From positions 57,654,157-57,718,156 of the forward strand of contig CM056381.1 in the NCBI GenBank assembly GCA_029718625.1: a stretch of DNA of 64,000 nucleotides, in the 5' to 3' direction. Made by a program: the position numbers and the translations under genes. The notes beneath the pieces are model-generated. The model had not been told where the DNA came from. It did not search any database and saw nothing but the letters and a program-made list of their open reading frames with translations. Below are positions 33,888 through 45,415 of this stretch, in pieces. Each line of letters opens with the position of its first letter. The stretch's first letter is position 1. This stretch comes from Synaphobranchus kaupii (lineage: Eukaryota > Chordata > Actinopteri > Anguilliformes > Synaphobranchidae).

Positions 33888-34322
33888 AAAACCTTGTCCA
33901 GTGAATATTGCATTTATTGTTTTTCAAATAGCCTAAGCTACAGCGGATTCGCTGTGCATAAGGTTTTTTCCATAGCCTACGGTAAATCAACGGAGATAAA
34001 TGTCACCATGTTAACTGAATTTAAACCTTAGTATTCTTCGTCCTTCATATTTTTAAAATTACATTGACCAGGTTTCCATACTCTCAGCTTATTAAAACCC
34101 AGCTGATTTCACCTGTTATTCCATAACTTAACAAAACGATTTTAAAGAGAGCTTTTCTAATTAGAGTTTCTAATTAGAAACGAAAACAAATTTGCAGTAC
34201 GTTACACAATTAATTCACAATGAATTTTAATGCCATTTTCTGCATGTGCGCTGCATGTTCTCTGTTTCCCCTGCTGTAAGTCGCACGTTTCACGGTCTTC
34301 CTGTGAAAGTGGATTGTTTTAA
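33888..34322. mobile_element. Harbinger-like copy 2, left part
   Basis: Aligns with about 25255-25660 of the element at 24479-26181 (start AAAACCTTGTCCAGTGAATA), with one extra stretch of about 30 bp. Its left terminus is missing. It is interrupted at TTAA 34319-34322 by the piggyBac-like element. Confidence 0.85.
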
Positions 34323-35683
34323 CCCTTGTGTGGTGTTCATGTTTTCGTTACTCACCCAGTGTTCGCGGGTCTGGTGGACCCACAACATTATTGGGTTTTT
34401 AAAACAAAGCCATAACAATTTATGTAAAAATACTTCACAGATATTGACTTTATCTCAACTACAAGCAAGATAGACAGCATATGAGTTAATATTGACCATT
34501 TACCTCTGCTAGATCACATTTATCAATAAAAGTGCTATTCGTTTTTTTGTGATAAAATGTGATTTTTGTAAAAAAAAAAATATATATTATAATCAAGACA
34601 TGGGAGGAATTAATCATGTTTATCTTGAACAAATATAAATAAAACAAGGTTTTTCCTCACTAGTGATGTTTATTGCTTTGAACTGAACAAATTGGAATGA
34701 CAAATTTTGAACACAAATTCATACCGGTCTACACACCACATGAGGGTGAGCAGACATTATTTTTGCCATACTGATCGATTCTTGTAAGGAGCCACACATG
34801 CAAAGCTATTTGTTGTGTCCCTCCCCCAATTTGCAGCTGGGGTAGAGTGTGAGAAAATATAGAATGTTTAGATCAGGGCTGCCCAACCCTCTTCCTGGAA
34901 ATCCTGGAGGTTTTCACTCCAACCTTAACAAAGCGTACCTCATTCAACAGCTAGAGATCTGATTGAGCTGCTAATTAGTAGAATCAGGTGTGCCAAATTA
35001 GGGTTGAAATGAACACCTGAACACCATCTACAGGATGGTAGATCTCCAGGAACAGGGTTGGGCAGCCCTGGTTTAGATTGTTTTGAAATAACATTATGCA
35101 GGTTCCCGCAAGACATTGTGTAGTGTCACACTACGGTGAAGAGTGCTGGAAAATGAGGGAGCAGACAGGTTCTCAATGCTATGTTGAAACCTTTTGTGTG
35201 TGTGTGTTGGGGTGTATTGGGGGAGGTTGGGTGGGTGTGGGAGGTAGTGATGGGACTAGGCATTTGTCCCAATAATGCCTATAAAATGGTGGAGAGGATC
35301 GTGTTCAATCTATGAAATATGCTGCAAATCTAAAGGAGCAACCACATACACACACACACACACAGCAGGCCCATGTAGTAGGAAGACAAAGTGAAGGTTT
35401 TTGTTTCATTTTTACTATGTTTACTTGTTTTCACCTACAATTTCTACACTTGTATTACCTTGTATTACCATCGGGTCCAGTGGACCCGAACACCACATAT
35501 GTAATATAAATGTGTAGGGGGGGTGCACAGTGTGCACTCAATGAAAATGTGTTCTTTTACATGTTCATCACAGAAAATGAGCCAAGGCCAATGAGTCTCA
35601 GGTTGAAAAAATAATTAATTGTATCATTTTTCTTTTAGTAAACATTGAAAACGGGTCCCACACACCCGAACACCATACAAGGG
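34323..35683. mobile_element. piggyBac-like non-autonomous element
   Basis: Ends CCCTTGTGTGGTGTTC / GAACACCATACAAGGG, flanked by TTAA on both sides (34319-34322 and 35684-35687), the hallmark of piggyBac. The homologous site in the other Harbinger copy (about 25655) has a single uninterrupted TTTTAAAGC, an in-window empty site. GGTCTGGTGGACCC and GGTCCAGTGGACCC are subterminal palindromes. No transposase is visible. A hAT MITE is nested at 34874-35070 and a CA microsatellite lies at 35343-35363. Confidence 0.92.
34874..35070. mobile_element. hAT-type MITE nested in the piggyBac element
   Basis: Inverted ends CAGGGCTGCCCAACCCT / AGGGTTGGGCAGCCCTG with a perfect 8 bp target duplication GTTTAGAT (34866-34873 and 35071-35078). 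The interior is related to the MITE at 9130-9330 (GGTTTTCACTCCAACC, CTAATTAGTAGAATC). Confidence 0.92.
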
Positions 35684-36122
35684 TTAAAGCATTAGCTACG
35701 AGTAAAACAGGTTGGTCACATTTCCATAAACAGGACATTATAAAACAAAGGGCAATATGCGTGAACATATGGGTTGCCAACCTGACAGCTTTACTGTATT
35801 TAGTGTCATCATTAAGGCAAAATAACGGTATATATGTTATTAATCAATATTACTATGCAGGTAGTAATATTTGATGGAATTGATGTTTGACACTTTAATT
35901 GCATAATCAAACGAAATTAGTTGAACAAGCAGGGTAATTTGGCGTTTTCTAAGGTGAGACTGAAGCCATTGATATCTTAATCTCAGCTGTTGCAGGTCCT
36001 TTTAACGAAATTTAACCGCATATAATTTGTAAAATAACAGCCTTATCGCGAATTACCGAGAACTCATAGGCTACTTTAGTCCGAATAATATTGATCATAC
36101 TATTGATCCATTTAGCCTATTC
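35684..36122. mobile_element. Harbinger-like copy 2, right part
   Basis: Continues the alignment to about 25658-26100 of copy 1 after the second TTAA. It loses similarity at CTATTCCT, before the right terminus, so this copy lacks both ends. Confidence 0.85.
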
Positions 36123-36776
36123 CTGGATTTTTCTTATTTGGGATCTTAGGAAATCCACACCTGGTGCGGTAAAATGTATAACAGGTGAAATAAGGTGTTT
36201 TCATCTGTTACACCTGCAATCACTCCAAAATATTAGTTATTTCATTAGGACACAGATAAAACAAGCATTTGTACGTGTAAAATTTGTAAAGAGACTTATT
36301 TGAGAGGTTAGAAAGCATCAAGTCAAGTCGAGTGGAGTCAAGTTAAATTAAGTCAAGTCAGGATGACGGGTCGGAGAGATGGGTGAGGTTTTTTTTTTGT
36401 ATTTTACATCTAATAAATAACATAACTTTGTTAACCGATGATAAAATTTTCTGGGTTTCCAAAAAAGATACATTTGGTCAACATTGTGTTGTGTTATATC
36501 GGCATGTGCTCATTTATGAGATGGGTTCACATCTGAATGCAACCCTAGTGCTAAGACTAATTACGCCATGTGTAAGTGCACAGCACCGGTTTTTGTTTTT
36601 TTAATTTGAATATAATGTAATTGTATGACATTCATTTCACAGGACGTAGTCCAAGTAGTCTATAATGTTCGACATATACATATTCAAAAGTTCCCCATTT
36701 TTTTTTTTTATATAGAGTTTACACGTTCTCTGTGTTCGGCAAGGTAAGATACAAAAAATATATATTCCAATGATAA
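36123..36776. other. Unassigned, with an AAGTC microsatellite
   Basis: 36313-36362 is a degenerate AAGTC/GAGTC pentamer repeat. No coding content was recognised in the rest. Confidence 0.5.
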
Positions 36777-37016
36777 TGGGCCTCATTCATTCATGAACCA
36801 TTCTACGAACAGATTATTTGTTCTTGAGACTTACTTTCAAAGGTTTTTATGAACCTTCTGGCAAAAAAATAAAAAAAATAGGATTTTTTTTGTCTTGGGT
36901 AGAACAAAAGCGCAGAAAGCAAACATCAATTAATCCCGAAATGTTTGGAAACAAGTTTTAAAGGAACTCTTAAGAACAAATGAGTTTGGAGAGTGATTGG
37001 TGAAAGAGGCCCAATG
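36777..37016. mobile_element. Probable MITE (GGGCCTCATTCA ends)
   Basis: The left end TGGGCCTCATTCATTCATGAA and right end AGAGGCCCAATG are approximately inverted over 10-12 bp, enclosing about 215 bp. A similar left end only (GGGGCCTCATTTATAAA) occurs at 44090. No target duplication was confirmed. Confidence 0.45.
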
Positions 37017-37813
37017 TAGCCTATAGATTTTTTTTTCTGCCTTGTGTTGCACGTAATTATTCCATTTGGACCGTTTCAATTTGTTAATTAAACAAATAAA
37101 CCAGTCAATAAAATCGATCTTTTGAACTACATGTTTTTATATTGTTTAGCGCATAATTTTGACGGCACAGACCTTGCCTTTCTTTGAATAGGGAAGACGA
37201 ATTGTTAAAACGTCTCTGGATATCCAGAGGACCATTGAAAGGCTTCAGGAGTCGCCAGTACAACGTGAAACCAATCAATCTTCTTATCATGAAAATGGCT
37301 TCTGGGGCCATTTATGTGAGGAAATGGGAATACCCAATGTTCGAACACATCGATTAAGATTACAACTTGCTCATCAACAGTCTAAGGTAGGCTATGCGGT
37401 GAAATAGGTGAATTCCTATTATTGCATGTGATGTGTGCATTCAAATATTCAGCAATCAGTGTATAAATGTAACTTCTGTGATAAAAAGCTGCCTCTGACC
37501 TATGAGAACCGAGTTGAATTCGTAAATGTGCACGCATTTGAGCCCGTTTGATAATTTGGTGACTCGCCGTGCGCTGGGAAAAGCTCGGAAAAGTCGCTGT
37601 TGGGGGGTGGGTGGTGTGTCCGTCAAGAGGGAGCAGCCAAATTAAATTTTAGTGCAGCGGAATGTAATTTTGGGATAAGATCAGACTGCGATTCGCGCCG
37701 GCCCTGCCTGCCAGGGGAAACCACGTTTACGCCGCATGTCGCACCACAGAGTGTGGCGAGTTGCTAATTTCGGGGCTTTCCCGAGCAATGCGTGCAGGAA
37801 CCTATTAAAAAGC
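37017..37813. other. Intergenic, no feature assigned
   Basis: Short open frames without signatures. It ends at the target duplication of the LINE. Confidence 0.4.
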
Positions 37814-37821
37814 CAATCAAC

Positions 37822-38915
37822 ATTTACATTTACATTTATTTATTTAGCAGACGCTTTTATCCAAAGCGACGTACAATAAGTGCGTACAGAGACATCATCA
37901 TCATTACAGAACAGACAAGGCAAAGCACATCCTTTGCATAATGTAGCAGCTATCCCTAGCAATGAACGTTGACTGTAGTTCACAGTAAGCTGCGGGCAAA
38001 TCAGCAGCACCACACTTTCATTCCAAATACTATTATAAACTATACTATTATAAACCATTCCAAATACTATTATAAACTATGCTATTATAAACCATTCCAA
38101 ATACTATTATAAACTATAATAAACAGACAGGGAACAGGGAACTGATATTCCTAGGTGAGGATATCAGTCAAGGTGGAGTCTGAAGAGGTGTGTCGTCAGG
38201 CCTCGACGGAATGCAGGCAGGGTTGGAGTAGAACGTAGGGGAATGGGAAGTTCATTCCACCACTGAGGTGCTAATGTGGAAAAACTCCGCAGTCGGGACA
38301 AGCGAGAGCCTTTGACACGGAGGGGGGGAAGTGCCAGTCGCCCTGCTGTAGAAGAGCGAAGTGGTCGAGCAGGAACATAGTTCTGGATTAAGTCCTGCAG
38401 GTAGGCGGGGCCTGTCCTATTGGCTGCAGTGTAGGCCAGGGTCAGAACTTTGAACCTGATCCTGGCTGCAACTGGCAGCCAGTGGAGAGACCTCAGCAGG
38501 GGGGTTACGTGGGAAAATTTCGGGAGGTTGAACACAAGCCGGGCAGCTGCATTCTGGATCAGTTGAAGAGGCAGAATGGCGCAGGCCGGTAGGCTTGCGA
38601 GCAGGGAGTTGCAGTAGTCCAGGCGTGAGGTGACCATGGTCTGGACAAGAAGCTGGGTGGAGTAGGTGGTCAGGTACGGTCAAATCCTCCTGATGTTGTA
38701 CAGGAGGAACCTGCAGGACCGTGCCGTCGCCCTGATGTGCTCTTTGAAGTCCAGCCGGTCGTCCAGGACCACCCCCAGGTTCCTTGCAGAGCGGGAGGCA
38801 GCCACCACGGTCCCATCAACGGTGATGGAGAGGTCATGTAGTGGGGAGGTCTTGTACGGCATGAAGAGGAGCTCTGTCTTGTCAAGGTTGAGCTTCAGGT
38901 GTCAAGGTTGAGCTT
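37822..38915 (-). mobile_element. 5'-truncated LINE (jockey-like lineage) with target duplication
   Basis: CAATCAAC at 37814-37821 and 38916-38923 is a perfect 8 bp target duplication. The minus-strand element runs from the reverse transcriptase C-terminus through a 3' UTR with a 3x roughly 35 bp minisatellite (38020-38128). It ends in the tail CGCTTTGGATAAAAGCGTCT and GCTAAATAAATAAATG, followed by TGTAAATG repeats. A partial tandem GTCAAGGTTGAGCTTCA at the 5' end (38881 and 38901) may be a target-primed integration scar. Confidence 0.88.
38164..38900 (-). pseudogene. LINE reverse transcriptase C-terminal region
   Basis: The frame reads LGVVLDDRLDFKEHI, then after one in-frame TGA (38680-38682, probably from a CGA by CpG decay) TSRLDYCNSLL, NAAARLVFN, FSHVTPLLRSLHWLPVAARI and PLRSSTAGRL to the stop at 38164-38166. 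This is the thumb/C-terminal region typical of fish non-LTR retrotransposons. The catalytic FADD box lies further upstream and was lost in the 5' truncation. Only one nonsense change in about 240 codons points to a fairly young insertion. Confidence 0.85.
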
Positions 38916-38923
38916 CAATCAAC

Positions 38924-40217
38924 CGTTTCGTGGATCATATGCGGTCCAATCTGATTTTGAAATAAATCCCCCAAGCAGGAAAAATGTACACTTTGCATTT
39001 ATTGTTCGTTTTCTTTTTTATGTTATGCTAATCCCTGTATTTATTTGTTTTTAATTGTGTATGGCTGTTATTATACTGCACTGTGGTACCAGTGGTACTG
39101 TATTCTTTCTTACACCCGTCTGTAATGAGAAGAATGACAAATTTGGTGCGTACATTCACTCGTATTGCACGTATAGCGATAAACCGTACCTCGTAACTAA
39201 AATGACATTCAATGAAATCAATGCAAAATAGATAGCCTATCGTCTTCCACTGCACAATCCTAAAGGCGACAAAAGTTACTCTGTCTCTGCTCCAGTACCA
39301 CATATTTTCTGAATGTCACTTACGCCCTTAAGAACAAAGAGAAAGTAGTGAAATCTTGGTGCAAAAAAGGCGTAAGTGATGTTTTGGCGAAAATGTCATT
39401 GTTAGTTTCTTTTTTTTTTGTTGCAATTCTTTTTTACAATACTAATTCACCGAAACCTAATCTTTATAAAAAATATCGGTGGTCCAAATATGTTGTTAAT
39501 TAAATAATTACAATCAATCAAGTTTGTTTTTGCTCTCCTGTAAAATTCTGAATGTCACTTACGCCCCATTTGCGCCAAGCCCTCGATATACGTACGTAAT
39601 TAGATCAAAATGTTCACCTTTTCATTTTTCCTGGTATGCTAGTTTGTACTTGTACTACTATTTTTGTATATATATATACAAATAAAATTTCATTTTTTGG
39701 AGGAGAGAAATTCCCATTTGAATGAATGGCAAAATGTTGTACGTTGTGATGTCTTTAGTGTAGTGGCGAGTGCAGCCTTATCTCAACCAGGGAGGACCCG
39801 AGTTTCGTTCCTGCTTGCTCCCTACTGAGTTTGTTACAATATACCACCAACATGAATATGCAATCATATTCATGTTATCACTTACAGTATGTAATGGTAA
39901 TACTCGCACAATCACTAGATAGCAATTTCAAGAAAGTCTGCCCCAAAGTGGTTCAAATCTCATGATGCTATTGTGGAAAGAGCATGAATACCTACGATTT
40001 TTAAAACACTGGACTTGGCAGCACTCATGGGAAATGCTATGATAATAATTTGTGACATGACATTTTCTGTTGAAAGTATGGTATCTGACTTGACTTGCAT
40101 AAACTGTAACATATCTTAAAGACAAACGATGTGCTGTCACTGGATATTTGATATTGACACCTATATCGCCACACTCATACATAACAAAAGTACACCAAGG
40201 TATTTTCTATTTTTAAG
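38924..40217. other. Intergenic, with repeated CTGAATGTCACTTACGCC words
   Basis: CTGAATGTCACTTACGCC occurs at 39310 and 39549 and its near-complement GGCGTAAGTGA at about 39369. 39756-39812 (TAGTGTAGTGGCGAGTGCAG, then CGAGTTTCGTTCCTGC) resembles a decayed tRNA-derived SINE head. No gene was seen. Confidence 0.4.
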
Positions 40218-42376
40218 GGACATGGGGAGGTCAGACTTCAGGCTGATTTTGAAGAGTCAGTCAGCCCTGTGTCTGTGCCACCTGAGGTACACAAGGGCAG
40301 CCATGCAGGGGATGAACAATGTTCCGAAGAGGTATTTTAACCCTATCCCATCTTACATCATAATTGTTGTGTATGGTGAGAATCTGCTGACATATTACTG
40401 AATTTGTACTTGGATCAAAGGTTGCGTGTTTTTGAGAATCGGGAAGAGGTGATTCATCAAAGCACTGTAAGCTCTCCCCTTATCCATACAGAAGGAGAAA
40501 GCAATCCAATTGAAACTTCTAAAACCTTGGAGGATAGAAATATTATTTCTGATGAAGGTCTCGAAACATCCCTGCAGGAAACAAAGGCCAGTCCAGAAGG
40601 AGCTGTGGCACTGTCGGTTCCCGAAGATGGAGACCAGTCCCCTGAGAGGGTTTGTTGAAACAAATGTTACAATAATGTTGAAGTCAGTGAGAGAATACCA
40701 ATCTTGTTCAATGTTGGCCATACAAGGCCTGTATATTAGTGGGAATTTTTACTTTCCTTCACTATTGAAAGGACATGCATAGACTATACTGTTGAGGTAG
40801 TCAGTTATTTTCATAGATTAATCATGTCACATCACATTGTGTTCCATTACAGGACAGAAAAAATGATGATGAAGATGATGACATTACTGATGACTGTACT
40901 GATGACAGCTTCTTCATCCACAGTCTTCCTCAGTCACCATCTTTTTTCTTTATCAATCAAATGGAATGGTGGAAATTGCGTCGTAAGCAGAGAAAAAGCA
41001 GGTTCGTTGGACTGCAGTGGGCCAATGTAATTTCTAAAGGCATCCGATCAGTACACCCCCACTGCAGTTTTGCCTTGCAGTGAGAGCCATTGGGTCACAG
41101 AGGAAGACTCCTGTATTTAGATGCCACGGTTATTGTTAATTTCATGACTGTTCAGTATCCGTGAAGGTCACTGTGGAGGAAGAAATCTCCCTGAAAGCAA
41201 AGATGGAGTTTCAGGGGGATTTTGTAAAACATAACCGCCAAGAACTGCGACGGCGACCAGTCCGCGCACATGAAAGGGCTCAACTCTCTCAAACACTGCA
41301 AACCAAACTGCCAAGATCCCTTTATTTAGAGAAACTGCAAAATAAAAAATATTGAAGAATCTGTGATGGATTCCGGGTGTTGGGGTGCAGCACCAACCCC
41401 TGGTGTGCTTAAGACCATATCCTGGGACTACAGAAGGAATAAGAGGAGGCATCAGAATGAAATCCTGAGTCTTCAAATGATGGTAGAAGAGAAGACCAAT
41501 TCACCTGATGAAGTACTTCAGAAGGTTTTCCTGCATCCTAAAGGGGTGATGCTCTGGTCCCAATCCTCGATCAGAATATTTCATGAAAGGTGCAGGGAAG
41601 ACATTGTGTACCTCGATACAACTGGCAGCATCATCCAAAAGCCTCCAACATCTCCACCAATTTATATATATGAACTTTGGATAAAAGCGTCTGCTAAATG
41701 AATGTAATGTAACTGGTGGTGAGAAACCCTATAAAAGGATTCTCCCCTTTCCCTGTTGCGACGTATGTAACATGCGAGCACACCACTGCCAGTATTCTTT
41801 ATTTTCTTGGGGCATTTAGAACCGACCACCAAAGACTGTATGGGAAGACGACACCACCAAGAATGATCATGTGCGATGGCTCTGTTGTGCTAATGCAGTC
41901 CATCGCACTGATCTTCTGTAAACTGAACTTGGAAGATCTCCTTGCCCAGTACTTTGCCATTGTCAGTGGACAAGGCACTGAAAAACATTTCATGATCCCC
42001 ATTCTTCATCGATGCCTTAGCCATGTGATGAAGAATGCAAAGCAATTGTGCAAAAAAAACAGTAAGTGATTTTCTTAATCTTGAATTTTTTTCTTCCGCG
42101 TTTTTTTCTGAATGTAAATTTCTAAAACACAAAACTCCCAATAGTGCTCCCAAGAACTACCGGCTGTGCATGCATGTGTTTGGCCTAATGACCAATGCAA
42201 GCACATTGCCTGAATTGAGTGAGATAATGTTGAGTGCCACAGTTGTTTTCTCCAGCTTCCACAGTGACAAAAACGTTGAGAGGTACTTCAGGTACTTCAA
42301 GTTTACTGCATATACACTCACATTATTGGCATCTTTGAAGATGAATAAGCAAGGCTGTACAAAATACAGATTATGA
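40218..42376 (+). pseudogene. MULE-like transposase region, multi-exon, degraded
   Basis: Predicted exons 40218-40331, about 40437-40649, 40853 to about 42060 (broken) and 42145 to about 42300, most with GT/AG borders. The early exons are acidic and Ser-rich. The 40.9-41.3 kb part has FRCHGYC-like Cys/His wording and EFQGDFVKHNRQELRRRPVR. The catalytic part has YLDTTGS (first Asp at 41615), IMCDGSVVLMQSI (second Asp at 41875) and HRCLSHVMKN (C-x2-H plus Asn at about 42007-42036). The D...DG...CxxH order is that of Mutator-like (MULE) DDE transposases. Frameshifts near 41080 and 41350, a stop near 41135 and a 35 bp insertion at 41676 break it. It is oriented like, and probably part of, the ULP1/PHD locus downstream. 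Confidence 0.65.
41676..41710 (+). mobile_element. 35 bp insertion made only of the LINE/SINE tail motif
   Basis: TTTGGATAAAAGCGTCTGCT and AAATGAATGTAATGT lies between two AAC triplets (41673-41675 and 41711-41713). The inserted 35 bp plus 3 bp duplication shifts the MULE-like frame: before it the frame reads YIYEL, and discounting it the frame continues VVRNPIKGF. The motif is the 3' tail of the LINE at 37822-38915. Confidence 0.8.
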
Positions 42377-42603
42377 CCAATATTTAATATTTAAGATATG
42401 AGAACTTAATTTCCCTATAATATAATTCTGTACAATAACGGCTTTTATAAAAGCAAGATTTTTTTCCTGGAAAAAATTATTGGAATAAAATACTAATGAA
42501 ACTATTTTCCCATGAATTGACCAAAATATGATTGTATGCATTTAATTTCTACAGCCTTCATGTGTATACACAATCACACATACACAACACACATGTCCAT
42601 ATA
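42377..42603 (+). other. Intron sequence of the MULE-like locus
   Basis: AT-rich, no coding content; ends at the terminus of the MITE. Confidence 0.4.
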
Positions 42604-43449
42604 CACTGTAAAAAATCTTGCATCCTCACATGGTTAACTTATATTTAATAGGTAGATCTAATATTTATTATTTTCATCGTAAACAGCATCACTTTACTTT
42701 GGGTGTACTTAGTGTCAGTATACATACAGCAATTTATTTTAAATAAAACTAAAACATTTTATTTAAGTAATGTAATGATTTGATTAAATTTAATGAAACG
42801 TTATGAAAGTGAGTTGACATTATCATTTGTCTGTCACATGAGTCTTCGTGCCGAGACTGTCGAAAATATGCCTAAACGCATGCGCCATGGTCACATGGTT
42901 ATGGACCCTGAACCGCATGTTGCAGGAGAACTTTGTTAGCATAGTGGGTAGAACAATTTCAAGTATTTGAAAATAATTTGTGAAAATGTGTGACGGAAGT
43001 ATTTTGCCGAATGTTTTATTTTTTTTACGTGTAGTTGAATGTTTATGCACCATAAATGTAATAATATGGCTTCATAATATGGCTACTACTAGTAACCTGT
43101 ACTCAACCTGTTAATTGAGTTCAATCTCATGTGTAGCCTAAGAGAGTTTACATTACCAATAAAATGAAGTTTATCCGACTTCATATGGCTACTAATAGTA
43201 ACCTGTTCTCAATTTAATTGCGTTCAATCTCATGTGGAAGTGAGTTAACATTACCAAGAAAATTAAGTTTATCCGACGTAATAATATGGCTATTACTAGT
43301 AATATGTACTGAATTTTGATGAGTTTAGTTAGATATGTAATTGTGTTCATCCTACTTAAAAAAGCACTGAAGTTAATTCAACTCAAAAAAATCAATGCAA
43401 AACGTTACCTAATTTTTATTAAGTTGGAGAAGGGAAATCTTTTTTAGTG
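42604..43449. mobile_element. MITE with three internal tandem units
   Basis: The ends CACTGTAAAAAATCTT and (reverse complement) CACTAAAAAAGATTT suggest an 846 bp non-autonomous DNA element flanked by TA. Inside, a unit of about 105 bp (ATGGCTACTACTAGTAACCT, later CAATCTCATGTG, then AAGTTTATCCGAC) repeats at about 43070, 43185 and 43285. Confidence 0.6.
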
Positions 43450-45035
43450 TATACATAACTACAGAATGAGTTAATCAAGTTCTTGTTTCAATATTGATTC
43501 ATATTCATTTATTTATATTTATTACTCGACCTGCGGTCTCGATGCTGACATCACAGCCGTGCTTATTTATCCAATAGCAGGCTCCCTCATGATTAATTGC
43601 TTATACATATATGCATGTATATGTATATGTATTACGATGCGGGCTGGGGGTGGCCAATGATCACATGGTGAACATACAAGATCAAGAATAAGTCTTTGGC
43701 TTAACAGCTTTTATTAAACCAAAGAACTGAAAAACAACCAAAACTCTTAGTCATGAAAGTCAAAATTTTATTCTAAACTACAACCAAACATTATTCCACA
43801 GGTTCAAGCAGCCAAACAAAAAAATATTTCCTTTAGGCCTGAGTGTGAAACTTTATAAGGGCCAGTAATTAGCCAGCTGTCATAATTGCAATGAGTCATA
43901 GCTGCCACCCTGCCTGTGAGCAGGGCCGGCACTCATCTCCATGGTCCTGCAGCTGTCCTGTGAATGGCGCTGGCGCTATCCATGGGCCTGAAACTCTCAG
44001 ATTGCTGGAATGGCTGGTGTGCTGACGGGACACTTCATGATCACCCTACCTTATATATACATAGAAACATAGCGCTCCAGGGGCCTCATTTATAAATTTC
44101 TCTTGGAACTTATTCTAAATGTGAGCGCACAATCATTTCCTAAAATGTCCCCACAATGTATGTGTCTGCTCCCTGTTTTAAGCCCTCTAACAGCCTTCAC
44201 TCATTAGAAAATATCTGAAAGCAATCAAATACTTGATACAAAACTTCTGCTCTTATTTAATTAGCTGAATCAAATCTTGATCTGAGATTTGGATGAGCAC
44301 CAGCTACAGTTGCAGACTGCAAGTTTTTACTGTACAGGAGTTCACCAGTGTAGTTTATACAGCTGTCATAAAAATAAAACTAAGGTAATTGGATGGAACA
44401 AAAACGAGCCAGCAGGTTGGCCCTCCAGGACTGCAGTTGTGCACTACTGCTGTATGTAAAAGAATATTGCATGGAATCTTTTCAATCTTTAATTTGAACT
44501 ACCATAACTTTATAAATGATCATCTTGACTTGGTCATGTAAATATAAAGTGCCTGCCCTAACTGTACAAGATTTAGCCTCTGCTCACTAATCACAGGCGT
44601 TGGTCAACCCAACCTTTCTGCATTTTACGAAGATCAAATCCTTCTAAAGTGCAATTGTATTTTAAGTTATCATGGTCATCCTTTACTCTTAGCATTTCAA
44701 CTCTTGCCATTAAAAAGTAAATACTCATAGCAAACCTAAAACCTGCTATAGCAAAGACCTCCATTATGGCAAAAGCTATATCAGCACATCATGTGTAATC
44801 TATCTTAAGTTTTAGCAGTGCTGCTGCTTTTAATAGTTTTAATTATCTAAAATTTTGTATTTAAATTTCCTCCCCTGGTCCATCCCTAGGTTGTACTGGT
44901 CTGTATGTTTATAAATGTGCATATTCTGTGCTTCAATATAGCTGAAAACCAATCGGCAAAGATAGGACGTATAAAAATTTATTGGACTGAACTGATCCAA
45001 AATTTGTTGATTCCATCATGTACATTCATTCACAG
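43450..45035. other. Intronic/intergenic stretch within the MULE-like locus
   Basis: AT-dinucleotide microsatellite near 43605-43635. A single GGGGCCTCATTTATAAA end at 44090 resembles a MITE terminus. No coding content. Confidence 0.4.
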
Positions 45036-45220
45036 AACTTCACATGCAGTAATAGGACACAGGGCATTATGGAGAAGAGTCAGTGGGACCTGAAGCGCAT
45101 CAGGTTCCAGAGACGCAGGCTGACAAGACTGCGTCTAACTGCGACCTAACTTATCAAGAGAGCCACAATGCCCTGCTGAGGGAGTTCTATGATACACTGC
45201 GGACTGCTAAAAAGAGAAAG
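45036..45220 (+). pseudogene. Predicted internal exon of the MULE/ULP1 locus
   Basis: Acceptor TTCATTCACAG before 45036 and donor AAAG|GTTTGT after 45220. The frame from about 45083 reads PEAHQVPETQADKTASN and LLREFYDTLRTAKKRK, charged and helical, with no domain recognised. The exact 5' border and reading frame are uncertain. Confidence 0.4.
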
Positions 45221-45415
45221 GTTTGTCAAAGTGCTTTTGCAACTAATGTATTTTTATGGGTTTTTACTTTATACATGTTTAACTATTGACTTGTTTTTAT
45301 AACACAAGTGCTGTTCTTATTGAAGCAGTTCACTCACTGTTAAAGGCCAACTAAATATCATGAATCTTTAAACCATATTCTTACACCATTTAATGTCTTA
45401 CATTGTACTGGGCAG

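Noticed and set aside
39028..39303. Antisense 91-codon open frame
   Set aside because: No signature and no splice context; AT-rich chance frame.
40395..40721. Antisense open frames over the acidic MULE-like exon
   Set aside because: Mirror frames of the sense exon at about 40437-40649, which has matching splice borders.
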